A DNA stretch of 62,946 nt from Planctomycetota bacterium (GCA_002748355.1 PDSF01000047.1:1-62946); one strand, 5' to 3'; shown: positions 8,859-18,284, counted from the first letter of the stretch. A program made the numbers and translations. The notes: a model not told the origin generated them from the sequence alone.

Positions 8859-8875
8859 TGTGGGCGTGTCCCACA
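8859..8875 (+). promoter_or_regulatory. Hairpin upstream of prfB start
   Basis: Perfect 6-bp stem TGTGGG / CCCACA with a 5-base loop, ending 13 bases before the prfB ATG and just upstream of a GAGAGA ribosome-binding sequence. It may be a leader structure or a terminator of the upstream gene. Confidence 0.3.
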
Positions 8876-8888
8876 CGAGAGATTCGCC

Positions 8889-9987
8889 ATGAGCCTCACC
8901 GAGTGGAAAGACCGTTTCAAACAGGCCAGCACCCGCCTTACCCAGCTGCGAGATGGGCTTTGACTACGATCGCTTTGCTGCTGAACAGGCTGAGGCCGAA
9001 AAGCGAATGAGTGAAGCGGGGTTTTGGGACGACCAAGACAAGGCCGCGGAGGTCCTGGCCATGCAGAAGCGCGCCAAGGCCGTCGTCGACCCTGTCCAGT
9101 CGGCACAAGCCCATCTCGAAGAAATCGAGCTCTTCCTGGAACTCGGCGAGAGCGAAGGAGATGAAGCGGCGGTTGCCGACGAGGTCGAAAGCGCTTTCGC
9201 CCAGCTCGAAAGCGGGCTGGAGAAGGCGGAATTCCAGCTGATGCTGGGAGGCGAGCACGATCATCGGAATGCCATCCTCAACATCCAAGCTGGGGCTGGT
9301 GGCGTCGACGCCTGCGACTGGGCCGAGATGCTCCTGCGTATGTACACACGATGGTGCGAACGCAGTGATTTCAAGAAGGAGCTGGCAGAGTACATGTCGG
9401 CCGAAGAAGCCGGCATCAAGTCCGCCTCTCTCATCGTCCGAGGCCCCTACGCCTACGGCTACCTCAAGGCCGAACAGGGGGTGCACCGCCTCGTTCGCAT
9501 CAGCCCCTTCGACGCTCAGGCCAGACGACAAACGTCTTTCGCCTCCGTCGAAGTCGTCCCCGAGTTCGACGACAGCATCGAGATCGAAGTCCTCGACAAG
9601 GACCTGCGCATCGACACGTATCGCGCAAGTGGCGCCGGCGGTCAGCACGTCAACAAGACCGATTCCGCAGTCCGCATGACCCACCTTCCTACCGGCGTTG
9701 TCGTCAGCTGCCAGATCGAGCGCAGTCAGCACAAGAACCGTGCGACCGCCATGAAAATGCTCAAGGCAAAGCTTTATCAACTCGAAATCAGCAAGAGGGA
9801 AGCTGACCTTCAGCAGTTTTATGAAGGTGGCCAAATCGCCTGGGGAAACCAGATCCGAAGCTACGTCCTACAGCCCTACCAAATGGTCAAGGATCTACGA
9901 ACCAATACGGAAATGGGTAACACGCAAGCAGTTCTAGATGGAGACATCGACAGTTTCATAGAGGCTTACCTCAAGCAGAGAAAATAA
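8889..9987 (+). CDS. prfB: Peptide chain release factor 2, expressed by programmed +1 frameshift
   Basis: RF2 releases peptides at UGA and UAA. A 24-codon zero-frame segment from the ATG at 8889 (MSLTEWKDRF...LRDGL) ends at an in-frame UGA at 8961-8963 in the context CTT TGA C. Slipping one base forward continues as DYDRFAAE and runs to the stop at 9985-9987, giving about 365 residues. The SPF tripeptide that reads UGA (ISPFDAQ) and the GGQ catalytic loop (GAGGQHVNKTDSAV) are both intact. The frameshift site is the standard autoregulatory device of RF2. It stands alone between polysaccharide genes. Confidence 0.96.
8952..8964 (+). promoter_or_regulatory. Programmed +1 frameshift site of prfB
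   Basis: GATGGG followed by CTT TGA C. The CUU codon is the slippery codon, UGA with a 3' C is the poorly read stop, and the G-rich stretch before it is a weaker version of the internal Shine-Dalgarno (AGGGGG) that drives slipping in E. coli prfB. Confidence 0.92.
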
Positions 9988-9991
9988 GCCA

Positions 9992-10009
9992 GGGGAGCTT
10001 TAGCTCCCC
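9992..10009 (+). terminator. Terminator-like hairpin after prfB
   Basis: Perfect 8-bp stem GGGGAGCT / AGCTCCCC with a 2-base apex, four bases after the prfB stop. It is followed by C-rich rather than U-rich sequence. Confidence 0.6.
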
Positions 10010-10075
10010 CCTCCTCCACAAGTACCCCCCTGCACACGGGACACCCACCTAACAATCACTGTGAGATAGGCGAGA

Positions 10076-11683
10076 ATGGCTGAAGTTAAAATCAGCAAAA
10101 AATTCTTCCTGCTAAATAGTGCTAGTTCCGGCCTAATGATGGCCGCGAACCTGGGTGTAATGCTCTGGCTTCAACCCTTCCTCCTTGCCAGAGTCAGCCC
10201 CGAAGAATACGCCATGATCCCGATTGTATTATCGACCATGGCTTTCGTTCCCGTATTTACCTCAATACTAACGCTGGGCTTGGGACAATTTGTCACCGTC
10301 GCCCATTCGCGCGGCGAGCACGACAGAGTGCGATCCATCGTCTCGACCGCGCTACCACTTTATGCACTTGCCTCAACGGTTTTAGCAATCATTGGGGTGG
10401 TCTCCGTAATATGGCTCCCACATTTTGTTTCAGTGCCCCCAGAACACCTGTGGAAATGGCGCTGGATGCTGGGCCTCTCGTGGATCCCCCCCATTACCGG
10501 ACTCATTCTAGCCCCCTTCCAAATGGGCTTCATCATCACGAATCGCTTGGTGTACGGCGATCTCGTAAGCGTAGCCTGTCAAGCCGTACGCCTTGTTATG
10601 CTCGTATTCCTAATGACCGTCATGGGAGCGTCGGTTCTCTGGGTCATCACAGCTCAGGTCGCATCCCAAATACTCGAACAAACAACCCAAGTCCCATTCT
10701 CTCTCAAACTAGCTCCCAGCCTACGGTACAAAAAAGGGTTTTTCGACCCTGCAATAGCCAAAGCATTGCTCGCTTATGGCAGCTGGGCTCTCCTTTCGAA
10801 TGGTGCCCAGGCTGTAAAAAACAGTATCGACCCCCTGCTGCTTTCCGCTGTTCCATCGTGGAGTCATGCGAAGCAGTCCACCCACATCTCGGCCTTTCAC
10901 GTGGGGGGAGTTGCGCCCCGGCAGATCACTGGACTGCTAGGCATCCTGTTAAGGCCAATGATCCCGGTGATGGCCATCCTGCACGGATCAGGGAATCAGG
11001 AGCGCTGCAGCCGCTTTGTTCTCAAATCATGCAGATACCTGGGCTGCCTCGCGGCGATAATGGGAGGCGTCATTGCTGTCTTAGGCACAGATCTAATGGA
11101 TGTATATATCGGCAACACGGGAGTATCTAATGAGTTCCTTTCGATCGCCAGCGCTGTCGTGACCCTACTCTCTATTGCCCTATGCATACAGTCCATGCTG
11201 GCGCCTGTTGGGATTTACGCAATGGCCTCCGCCAGAGTGAAGCCCTGGGGGATAATTCAAGCAATCATTCAGAGCGGCAACATCTTGGTGACAGCCACCC
11301 TGCTCTTTGGGTTTGGCCTTGGCGCAAAAGGCTCCGCTCTGGGGACAGCAACTTATGCCTTACTGTTAGAGATCCCCATTGTCTTCTGGTTCATAACCAA
11401 AGCATTTAGCATTTCCTGGCTAAGCGCCTGCAGGCACGTCCTCCTGCCAGTCATCGGGACGGCACTATGCGCCGGTGGAATCACGGCAGGCCTCCACACC
11501 CTTATCGCCGCTGACTCGTGGATCCACCTACTATCTATCGGCGCAATAACCGCCGTCGTGGTCGTTGCTAGCACATACACCTTTGTTGTCGAAGCCGACG
11601 ACAAAATACAGATCAAAAAATCTATACATCGCGGGTTTTCACTCCTTTCCGCACGCGCAAACGGCAACCAAGACAAGAAGTAA
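10076..11683 (+). CDS. Polysaccharide flippase, Wzx/MATE-like
   Basis: 535 residues with about 12-14 hydrophobic segments spread over the whole length, as in the MVF/MATE/Wzx superfamily. It begins MAEVKISKKFFLLNSASSGL, with the usual short cytoplasmic head before the first TM. It would flip undecaprenyl-linked repeat units across the inner membrane. AGGCGAGA lies just before the ATG. The gene looks clearly more AT-rich than prfB and uses more A/T-ending codons, suggesting the island from here to about 16 kb was acquired. No Wzy polymerase is recognised nearby. Confidence 0.85.
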   Translation: MAEVKISKKFFLLNSASSGLMMAANLGVMLWLQPFLLARVSPEEYAMIPIVLSTMAFVPVFTSILTLGLGQFVTVAHSRGEHDRVRSIVSTALPLYALASTVLAIIGVVSVIWLPHFVSVPPEHLWKWRWMLGLSWIPPITGLILAPFQMGFIITNRLVYGDLVSVACQAVRLVMLVFLMTVMGASVLWVITAQVASQILEQTTQVPFSLKLAPSLRYKKGFFDPAIAKALLAYGSWALLSNGAQAVKNSIDPLLLSAVPSWSHAKQSTHISAFHVGGVAPRQITGLLGILLRPMIPVMAILHGSGNQERCSRFVLKSCRYLGCLAAIMGGVIAVLGTDLMDVYIGNTGVSNEFLSIASAVVTLLSIALCIQSMLAPVGIYAMASARVKPWGIIQAIIQSGNILVTATLLFGFGLGAKGSALGTATYALLLEIPIVFWFITKAFSISWLSACRHVLLPVIGTALCAGGITAGLHTLIAADSWIHLLSIGAITAVVVVASTYTFVVEADDKIQIKKSIHRGFSLLSARANGNQDKK

Positions 11684-11934
11684 CACGCGAGGACTTGAAC
11701 AGCAATGCCGCCAAAGCCCCAACGGTTAGGGATGACGCCCATTGTCGTGTACCTAGCAGTGGCAATCCGCCACACTGCTCCGCGGGAACACCTGTGCGCG
11801 CCGCAGCTCATGCCCTCGCGACATCAGATGGCCAGCATCGCCCTCAATTCCTGACTGCCTCGCCTCATGTTCTCAGGGGCATTCATTCGCCGCTCGGAAT
11901 CCAGGTGGGCGTCAAGAAACGCGTAGCTAACACG

Positions 11935-12786
11935 CTATCGCGGCCCTCGAACCCATCCTTTATCATCGCTTGAACCGAGCCGAACCATAATCTGCACGGC
12001 CACATAAATCACATAAGAGAGCGGCATACTCAGCGCTAGACGAAAATGCTCACTCAGAGAAACGCCCGGCTTCCCTTCATTTCTTACTAGCTCAGGGTAA
12101 AGAATCTTAAGTTGCTTCCCCCCCAGATCTTGCCGGCGCCGTACACGGACAAGTGCCGCAAACCCTTCAACCAGAGGCCACTGGAAGCCCGCATCGACCT
12201 CAAACCGCTCCTCGGGAGCGAAATGCCATCGAACGTAACCATCATCAGCTACAACGTCAGGAAACGCACCCCAACGCGCCCGACCTGCCGGGTTTACCGC
12301 AAAGAACCCCGCACCTGGTGCTGTGCCAGGACGCATGAAGGGAAGCTGCAACCAGAGCGCGCCATAAAACCGCGAAACCCAGCTCCGCGAACGAGCCAGC
12401 TTCATGCGACCAGTGACGTATCGCGGCTCCGCCGGCTCAAGACTATCCAGAACTTTTCTGAGAAGATCTATATCGAGTCGGATATCAGCATCCACATAAG
12501 CACGAGCAGGGAATCTAGCCCGTGCATCAGCCATATTCAGCGCACCGACTTTGCTGCCTACGGGGGTTTCGATCACGCTAAAGTCCCAGCCCCTAACCGC
12601 AAATAAGGGGGCAAAGCCCTGGGCAATCTCGACCGTCTTGTCCGTGCAGCCATTGGCCGAAACAACGACCTGTAAATCCGCACCGGAAAGGTCCACCTGT
12701 GCCAAGATCGATTGAAGGCAGCCCTGAATATGCCTCTCCTCATTGCAGGCCGGAATGATAACACTCACCGCAAACGCGTTATTCAT
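11935..12786 (-). CDS. Glycosyltransferase family 2
   Basis: 283 residues from the ATG at 12786, which puts the GT-A fold right at the N-terminus: AVSVIIPACNEERHIQGCLQ, then an SANGCTDKT nucleotide-binding loop, and YVDADIRLD as the metal-binding DxD (about 90-98). Region DVVADDGYVRWHF carries the likely catalytic ED-type acid pair. It transfers a sugar from a nucleotide donor in exopolysaccharide assembly. It is followed, reading back on the minus strand, by nothing closer than the flippase (convergent), and is the last gene of a minus-strand set with the PssE/PssD pair. Confidence 0.88.
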   Translation of the reverse strand: MNNAFAVSVIIPACNEERHIQGCLQSILAQVDLSGADLQVVVSANGCTDKTVEIAQGFAPLFAVRGWDFSVIETPVGSKVGALNMADARARFPARAYVDADIRLDIDLLRKVLDSLEPAEPRYVTGRMKLARSRSWVSRFYGALWLQLPFMRPGTAPGAGFFAVNPAGRARWGAFPDVVADDGYVRWHFAPEERFEVDAGFQWPLVEGFAALVRVRRRQDLGGKQLKILYPELVRNEGKPGVSLSEHFRLALSMPLSYVIYVAVQIMVRLGSSDDKGWVRGPR

Positions 12787-12793
12787 ATTAACC

Positions 12794-13279
12794 CTACCCG
12801 CGAATGAAATTCTGAATAGTCGCAATCAGGCTATCATCAGCACTTTCGGATAGATGCGAGACACGTCCAGAGCCAGCTAGCGTTTCACTAAGTCGCTGCC
12901 CAAGAGCATCTGGCTCAAGAGCTACCGAGATCCCAGAGCGCCCCTCAAAACGGCGAATGGTCTCCATCTGATGATCGTTTACCACCTCCTTGTACTCGGG
13001 CTTGCGCGGCAAAAGAACCAGCGGCTTGCCGAAGGTCAAAGCCGTGACTATCGTCCCGATCCCGGCATGGGTGACGACCAGATCGGCCTGCTGAACTCGA
13101 GCGCGAAAGGCCACCGGCGTCAAACGTTCTGTCCACCGGTAATGCTTGGGGCGATAGTTATCCATTCCCAGCTCCCCAAGTTGGCCAAAAACCTCATGCC
13201 CTGTAGCAGGGACCCATTCGTCCACGGCACGAGTCAGTCTGTCAAACGGGAAAATCGTCCCCACCGTTAGAAAAATCAT
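12794..13279 (-). CDS. Glycosyltransferase catalytic subunit, PssE/Alg13-like
   Basis: 161 residues from the ATG at 13279; the longer frame to 13342 would intrude into the upstream gene. It begins MIFLTVGTIFPFDRLTRAVD, the hallmark start of Alg13/PssE/EpsF proteins, and carries the GT28 C-terminal donor-binding motif VVTHAGIGTIVTALTFGKPL followed by LLPRKPEYKEVVNDHQ. Members bind the UDP-sugar and need a separate membrane partner. The start overlaps the stop of that partner by four bases (ATGA at 13276-13279). Confidence 0.9.
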   Translation of the reverse strand: MIFLTVGTIFPFDRLTRAVDEWVPATGHEVFGQLGELGMDNYRPKHYRWTERLTPVAFRARVQQADLVVTHAGIGTIVTALTFGKPLVLLPRKPEYKEVVNDHQMETIRRFEGRSGISVALEPDALGQRLSETLAGSGRVSHLSESADDSLIATIQNFIRG

Positions 13280-13755
13280 ACGATAGCCCCATGATAATGC
13301 GGCCCCTCTGGTTGTGCGAGATGCTCCCATTGGGTAAGCCACAGATCAGCAAAGCGCCCGGCGAGCTTGCCAGACCTAGACATGCCTTCTGTATCTGCAA
13401 TGCTTTGCACCCAAACGGTCTTCGCCCGAAACAGCAACTTCCCAATGCAGACCGCAAAAAAGCCAGGCGACGATCCCGTCGAGACGATCACGCCAGGCCG
13501 TACTCGCAATAGCACCCAGAATACGCTGAAGAACTGCCCAATCATGCGCAGCTTACGCATTCGATTGGCCTCGGGAACCCAGAAAAATCTCGGGCTATTG
13601 TCCCCAGCCTCTGCGCTAAGGTCTTCGCGATAATCAGGGTGCGTTGTGCACCACGTGACATGGCAACCCTCGAAAGCACGGGAAAGGCGGCGCAACTCAA
13701 CCCAATGCCCGCCACCGGAGCTAATCGCCAACACCCGATTTTTCCTTACAGCCAT
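13276..13755 (-). CDS. Glycosyltransferase membrane/acceptor subunit, PssD/Alg14-like
   Basis: 159 residues. The N-terminal loop ISSGGGHWVELRRL is typical of Alg14/PssD/EpsE, and a hydrophobic stretch near residues 70-85 (GQFFSVFWVLLRV) plus VIVSTGSSPGFFAVCIGKLL would place it on the inner leaflet. Alg14-type subunits recruit Alg13-type catalytic subunits to add the second sugar on a lipid carrier, forming a bipartite enzyme. The 4-base overlap with the PssE-like gene indicates coupled synthesis in equal amounts. Confidence 0.88.
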   Translation of the reverse strand: MAVRKNRVLAISSGGGHWVELRRLSRAFEGCHVTWCTTHPDYREDLSAEAGDNSPRFFWVPEANRMRKLRMIGQFFSVFWVLLRVRPGVIVSTGSSPGFFAVCIGKLLFRAKTVWVQSIADTEGMSRSGKLAGRFADLWLTQWEHLAQPEGPHYHGAIV

Positions 13756-14036
13756 ACCTTATGACTCCGCCGTCATTGGTTTTCGCTCACTAAGCGAACT
13801 GCAGTTGCCCCCCAGGCACCGCAATGATTCCTGCGGCGATAATCCTGTCGCACACCTAGCGCCCCCACAACCTCATGCGATCCCTCACTATAGGCTCAGG
13901 GAGGATTGGTCGCTCCTGCCGGGTCGCCGCTCTCCGATCAAGATAACAGCGGCCTCGATCAGACGACAGAAACGCTACAAGGGGGCGAGGCCTTTCACCA
14001 CCTAAAAGCCTCACCCTCCTCGCCATACCGGGAAGG

Positions 14037-15926
14037 TCACCACCAACGAGGGTTTGAATCCGCAAATTCCAGACATGCACGATATTTATGCGCTGACTGT
14101 ATCGGCTGGAACAGATGCTCCAAGATCCCCCAGCTCCCATACTTCCCCGGCCGGTATGCAAAAGAGAAGACGCAGAATTCTTGGCCTCCACCAGACTTCC
14201 AGTCATCAAGCAATTGCCTCGTCAGTTGCCCCATCTCAGGGGCACGATTCACCCGAATAAATAACTCCGTTAGCTTCTTGTTGTCTAACGCTCGACCGAC
14301 CCCAACCAGATGCTGCCCACCTTCATAAGAGATAAGTGAAACGCCATACTTTTTTGCCACTGCAGCATTCTTGCGAATATCTCCGGCCACAACTGCGAGG
14401 TGCTTCTTGCACTCACTCAAAACTTTCGATACCGAGTAGTCTTGGACAACATTCATGGTGTTAGGACTGCCCAGGGAATTCCCAAAATACGGTGCAATGG
14501 CGAGTGCATCAGACTTAGCTCCCGCATTTTTCCACTGAAGAACCGTATTCGCGGTCCAAGGGTTAACCGATTGGGTTGCCATGACACAGACAAGCCGGTT
14601 CGATGACCCGAACACCTCTCTCCAGATATCGAAGATCTCTACAGAGCGCTGCGAATAGAATCTCATCTGCTTCGTAAACCCATCGCCAGGTATATTTAAC
14701 TTACCCCCCATATCCCGGCAATACTTGGCCTGGCTATAGACGCCATTCCAAACCTCATTAGAATATTCAAGGTAGACTCGAAGCCCCGGATCCAGGCGTG
14801 CCTTGACGAGCGCCGCCATTCTCCGAACATAGTCATCGTCCGCCTTATGGGGGACACAGAACCACGCATCGGCCATGGTCTCATTCGCCAGGTCAATCAA
14901 ATGCTCAAGAGCAACCCCATCGCGCCCGCCCTGTGTAGCATAGCCTGGGGTTACTCGATCCGCCCACTTCACCCTAGAGCTGTCAACTATCCCCTGTGGC
15001 CACATAAAACGGATAAACCTAAAAGGGGCAATCCGATCCAAGTATTGCTGAAAAAACAATCGCTTACCGTCGTGATACCCGGGAAGCCACATACGTATAT
15101 CGCGTAGAGGGTCTGCCGGGTCTGTCTTGATAAGCCGCAAGATCACCCCCACCATGGTAGGCTTAACATTAAGGCGAATCCAGCCCGCCCCAGCACTGGT
15201 AACCGAGCCATCCCCTCGAAACTCCAGTTGCCCCTTGCCTTTGTATGTGACCAGGTACTCTCCAGCAGGGTAGCCGTTTTCCATGTCACGGAACACGTTT
15301 TTAGCTGCTGCCTGATTCGGGGACAGCTTCGCAACCCAGCCATCCTTAGTCAGACTAAGAGGCGCTTTTGTGTTCCAAACCCAGCTGTTAACCTCTTGCG
15401 GGAGCCAATCACCTGCGCTCATCATGGCGTCGGCAAACATCCACTCCGGGGTATAATAACTGTTTCCACCAAGGTTTATCCCCAGCGGCGACTTCGAGTT
15501 ACCTGGCGAAGCAGTAATTGCAAGCGAAACAGAGGCTGTAGCCAGAACAGAATTATTTCCGCTGCCCTTGATATGGAGGGCGGCAGTGTACACTCCAGGA
15601 GAAGTCGGCGCCTGTTTCGGATCAACAGCGAGGCTCATCGTTACGACCTGGTTTGGGTCAACCTTAGCAGGTGTAACCTTAGTGACTTTCAACCAGGGCG
15701 CGGAAACCTCCGTCGTGACAGCCAAGGCTGCGCTCGATGTGTTCGGGTAAGTCACCTTCGTTGAATCGGAGTAGAAAGGCCCCCCGGGCACCCCATAAAA
15801 ATGATGCTCTGGGCTGGGTAAGGGCCTTTGCTCAGAGGAACCATCAACGCTTCCACCACACTGAACCAACGCGGCAAGAGCAATACCAAACAACGGGCTG
15901 ATAATCATTGTCCTTTTGCTTCTCAT
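14037..15926 (-). CDS. Secreted lipoprotein with clan GH-A-like glycosidase fold
   Basis: 629 residues. A signal peptide ends in a lipobox-like LVQCGG with Cys at about 23. Residues 50-140 look like a BACON/Ig-like beta-sandwich (APWLKVTKVTPAKVD and GVYTAALHIKG). Residues about 145-610 look like a TIM barrel: YLEYSNEVWN has a Glu at about 391 in the position of the GH-A acid/base, and LISYEGGQHL has a Glu at about 535 that could be the nucleophile. I cannot assign a GH family or substrate. Within a polysaccharide locus it might trim or modify the exported polymer. It stands alone, divergent from the IS remnant region. Confidence 0.7.
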   Translation of the reverse strand: MRSKRTMIISPLFGIALAALVQCGGSVDGSSEQRPLPSPEHHFYGVPGGPFYSDSTKVTYPNTSSAALAVTTEVSAPWLKVTKVTPAKVDPNQVVTMSLAVDPKQAPTSPGVYTAALHIKGSGNNSVLATASVSLAITASPGNSKSPLGINLGGNSYYTPEWMFADAMMSAGDWLPQEVNSWVWNTKAPLSLTKDGWVAKLSPNQAAAKNVFRDMENGYPAGEYLVTYKGKGQLEFRGDGSVTSAGAGWIRLNVKPTMVGVILRLIKTDPADPLRDIRMWLPGYHDGKRLFFQQYLDRIAPFRFIRFMWPQGIVDSSRVKWADRVTPGYATQGGRDGVALEHLIDLANETMADAWFCVPHKADDDYVRRMAALVKARLDPGLRVYLEYSNEVWNGVYSQAKYCRDMGGKLNIPGDGFTKQMRFYSQRSVEIFDIWREVFGSSNRLVCVMATQSVNPWTANTVLQWKNAGAKSDALAIAPYFGNSLGSPNTMNVVQDYSVSKVLSECKKHLAVVAGDIRKNAAVAKKYGVSLISYEGGQHLVGVGRALDNKKLTELFIRVNRAPEMGQLTRQLLDDWKSGGGQEFCVFSFAYRPGKYGSWGILEHLFQPIQSAHKYRACLEFADSNPRWW

Positions 15927-17267
15927 TATTGAGCCTCCACGCTTGATATGGGCGCGCCCAGGCTCTATCGACAGGCCAAGCCTTGACCTTGAGTGGCCAT
16001 GACTAGAAAAGCCTTCACTGTATCACGGTTGACCTAGGTGTCTCCATGTTAGTATTTATTTTCGACGGCATTTGTATTTATTGCGTCGCATAGAACCGCA
16101 GGGGCCCCCAACAAATCGTGTTCATCTCACACCTATTGCACTCGGACTACTAATTGGCTTACTATGCAGCCAGCTGGGTTTGGGCGACTTGAGTAAGCTA
16201 CAGGTTTCCCACTCTGTCCTCGATCCAGCAGACAAAGCGCCAGAGCTGCGCCCCATCGCCCACCCCACGGACCGGACAAACGGTTCGCCCTGGCTCGGCC
16301 CGCCAAGAAAGGGCGCTTTCGGGTTTCACATCTGTCTCGGCGTCACCTCGCCAAGCTTCGCTCTGACTCGGCTATACCAAACCTCTGGCCTCCCCCAGCC
16401 CTACTGAAGCTCGACGCTCTCAGCTGACAGTGAACTCTGCGCGGCAGCGCCTACGGAAGGACAGCCCATCGAGCTTTTGAAGCTCAGTTCCCGGAGCACG
16501 AACCTCGTCCTTGCTCCGCCCCCTCTCGACACCTGCTCGGCCGTGCTCGGCGTGAGGCCCGTGCAGAGCGGGTTCTCGGTCGGTTTCTTCGGGCTCTTTG
16601 ACCTCCTGCATGTCGAAAAAAAGGCGTGCGCGACGCCACCGACGAGGCTCACAGGAAAGAGGCATCTGAAGAACTAGCTTTCGATCATCGACCAGGTCCG
16701 CTTCGAGCAACTGGACCGCCTCAAGGCCAGCCATTTCCCCCGACCTATCAGCTGGCGTGATGAGAAGGGCAGCGCAATCCTCACCCCAAATATGGCCGCC
16801 ACAGATTGGCCCGAGGTCCTCACCGGTGACGAAGCGATGGCGGCGGCGCTCTTGGATCGACCGCAGTATCGTCCCTCTGAGGCCCCGACCTCTGCTGAGT
16901 AGATTCCAGACGGGCATCAAGGAACGATCAAGGCCACCCCAGCCCAGAGAGATACTTCCTGCGATCGGGCTTCACCTCGGTCGAGGTGACAGCCGATGCC
17001 CTTGCTAGCAAACAATTGCAGAAGTCGTTCGGGAGCGAAGCACCGACCTCAAGACCCCAATTGCATCGGAAGGAGCTAACAAATAAGCGAGTTCGCTTCG
17101 TTTTTCGATGTCCTTGGGCGAGCGGAAGACGGCGGCCTGTCGCTAAAGAGGCTCTTCTTCAACGGATGCCAAGACAATAACAGTGAGCGGTTGACTAAGC
17201 TGGTACGCCTCACGAGGCTACCCGGTCTTTCGAAGATGTCACACACAGCACCTTCCAGGATATCCAA
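15927..17267. other. Long gene-poor stretch with decayed mobile DNA
   Basis: About 1.3 kb with no convincing intact gene. It contains an istB remnant (separate entry). The part 15950-16100 is AT-rich and probably holds the promoter of the glycosidase-like gene. An open frame at 16072-16407 (+) has one hydrophobic stretch (LTPIALGLLIGLL) but no family and Pro-rich low-quality sequence, so it is not called. The part after 16903 is broken in all frames. Confidence 0.6.
16560..16902 (+). pseudogene. Remnant of IS21-family istB (transposition helper ATPase)
   Basis: From 16678 the frame reads LSIIDQVRFEQLDRLKASHF, then DEKGSAILTPN, W-PEVLTGDEAMAAALLDR, ending at a TAG at 16900-16902. This lines up residue for residue, without gaps, with the central part of IstB proteins (LLIIDE-GY/FE-LDR, EKGS-ILTSN, W-E-FGDE--A-AILDR). 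The Walker B acid DE is changed to DQ. An in-frame TAG at 16675-16677 interrupts it, and the part upstream to about 16560 is only weakly recognisable. The Walker A part and the conserved C-terminus are lost, and no istA was found. It is a dead fragment. Confidence 0.75.
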
Positions 17268-18284
17268 ATGATACGCGTTGGCATGATTGGTGTAGGGAAA
17301 ATGGGGATCTCCCATTTCGCCGTGCTAGGCGCCCACCCAGACGTAGATCTCGTAGCGGTATGTGATAGCGCTGGCTACGTCACCTCCACTCTTCAGAAGC
17401 AAACCGGCGTCCAAGCTTATAAAGATCACAAGCGAATGCTGCGCCAGGCGGAACTCGACGCGGTCTTCATCGCGACGCCGACAGCCTCGCACTACCAGTT
17501 GGCGCGAGATTGTATCGAGGCCGGTTTACATCTGTTCGTCGAGAAGCCCCTCTGCCTAGACCCACAGCAGAGCTTCGAACTCGCCGCTCTAGCAGAAGAG
17601 CGGAACCTGCGCTGCCAGGTCGGGTACCACAACCGCTATGTCGGCACCTTCAGAGAGCTTCACCGATTAGTTCAGGGTGGCGTGCTCGGCACAATCCATC
17701 GCGTGGAAGGACTTGCTCTGGGTCAGGTCGTGATCCGTCCCAAAAAGGGGCGAACCTGGCGCACAAAGAAGAGTGAAGGGGGCGGCTGCCTCCATGACTA
17801 TGCCTGCCATGTCGTTGACCTCATGAACTTTATCATGGGACCCCCAGAGGCGGTAAAGTCGGCTCAACTACAGTCGATCTACTCCGAAAATACAGAAGAC
17901 GCTGTTTATGCGTTGTTCGAGTATGCCTCTGGAGCAACTGGCTCACTCTCAGCGAACTGGAGTGACACGACGGTTCGCAAGATGAGTACCTCCATAACGG
18001 TGTTCGGGACCAAGGGAAAGGCCATAGCCGACCGACAGGACCTACGCGTCCACCTCAGCGCCGAAGAAGGCTTCGAGTCCTACGAGAAGGGATGGAATGT
18101 TCGCTACACCACGGAACTCCAAAGCCCGGTTTGGTTCTATCTCAGGGGAGAAGAGTACTCTTCGCAGATAGAGGGGTTCGTCGAATCCATTCAGAGCGAA
18201 GGGCCGGCAGTCAATACTTTTGAAACGGCCGCGCAGACCGACAAAGTCATTGCGGAGATCGCTTCGGTGGGAGGTCAGTCCTGA
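17268..18284 (+). CDS. Gfo/Idh/MocA-family sugar oxidoreductase
   Basis: 338 residues. An N-terminal Rossmann fold starts immediately (IRVGMIGVGKMGISH, a GxGxxG). The family EKP motif is present (LFVEKPLCLDPQQ, about 92-104), and the C-terminal half has GGGCLHDYACHVVDLMNF, where the Asp/His pair in the H-x3-D helix is the usual catalytic site. Members oxidise or epimerise sugars with NAD(P), often making unusual nucleotide sugars for surface glycans, as the location suggests. Its TGA shares a base with the next ATG, so the two genes are coupled. The exact substrate is unknown. Confidence 0.9.
   Translation: MIRVGMIGVGKMGISHFAVLGAHPDVDLVAVCDSAGYVTSTLQKQTGVQAYKDHKRMLRQAELDAVFIATPTASHYQLARDCIEAGLHLFVEKPLCLDPQQSFELAALAEERNLRCQVGYHNRYVGTFRELHRLVQGGVLGTIHRVEGLALGQVVIRPKKGRTWRTKKSEGGGCLHDYACHVVDLMNFIMGPPEAVKSAQLQSIYSENTEDAVYALFEYASGATGSLSANWSDTTVRKMSTSITVFGTKGKAIADRQDLRVHLSAEEGFESYEKGWNVRYTTELQSPVWFYLRGEEYSSQIEGFVESIQSEGPAVNTFETAAQTDKVIAEIASVGGQS

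Noticed and set aside
8938..9834. 298-residue minus-strand frame over prfB
   Set aside because: Shadow of prfB, whose SPF and GGQ motifs are intact.
16072..16407. 111-residue frame with one hydrophobic stretch
   Set aside because: No ribosome binding site or family, and it lies in decayed DNA; not separable from chance.
16903..17267. Possible IS66 transposase fragment after the istB remnant
   Set aside because: A short DNNSER-like string is all that matches; too little to support a family.
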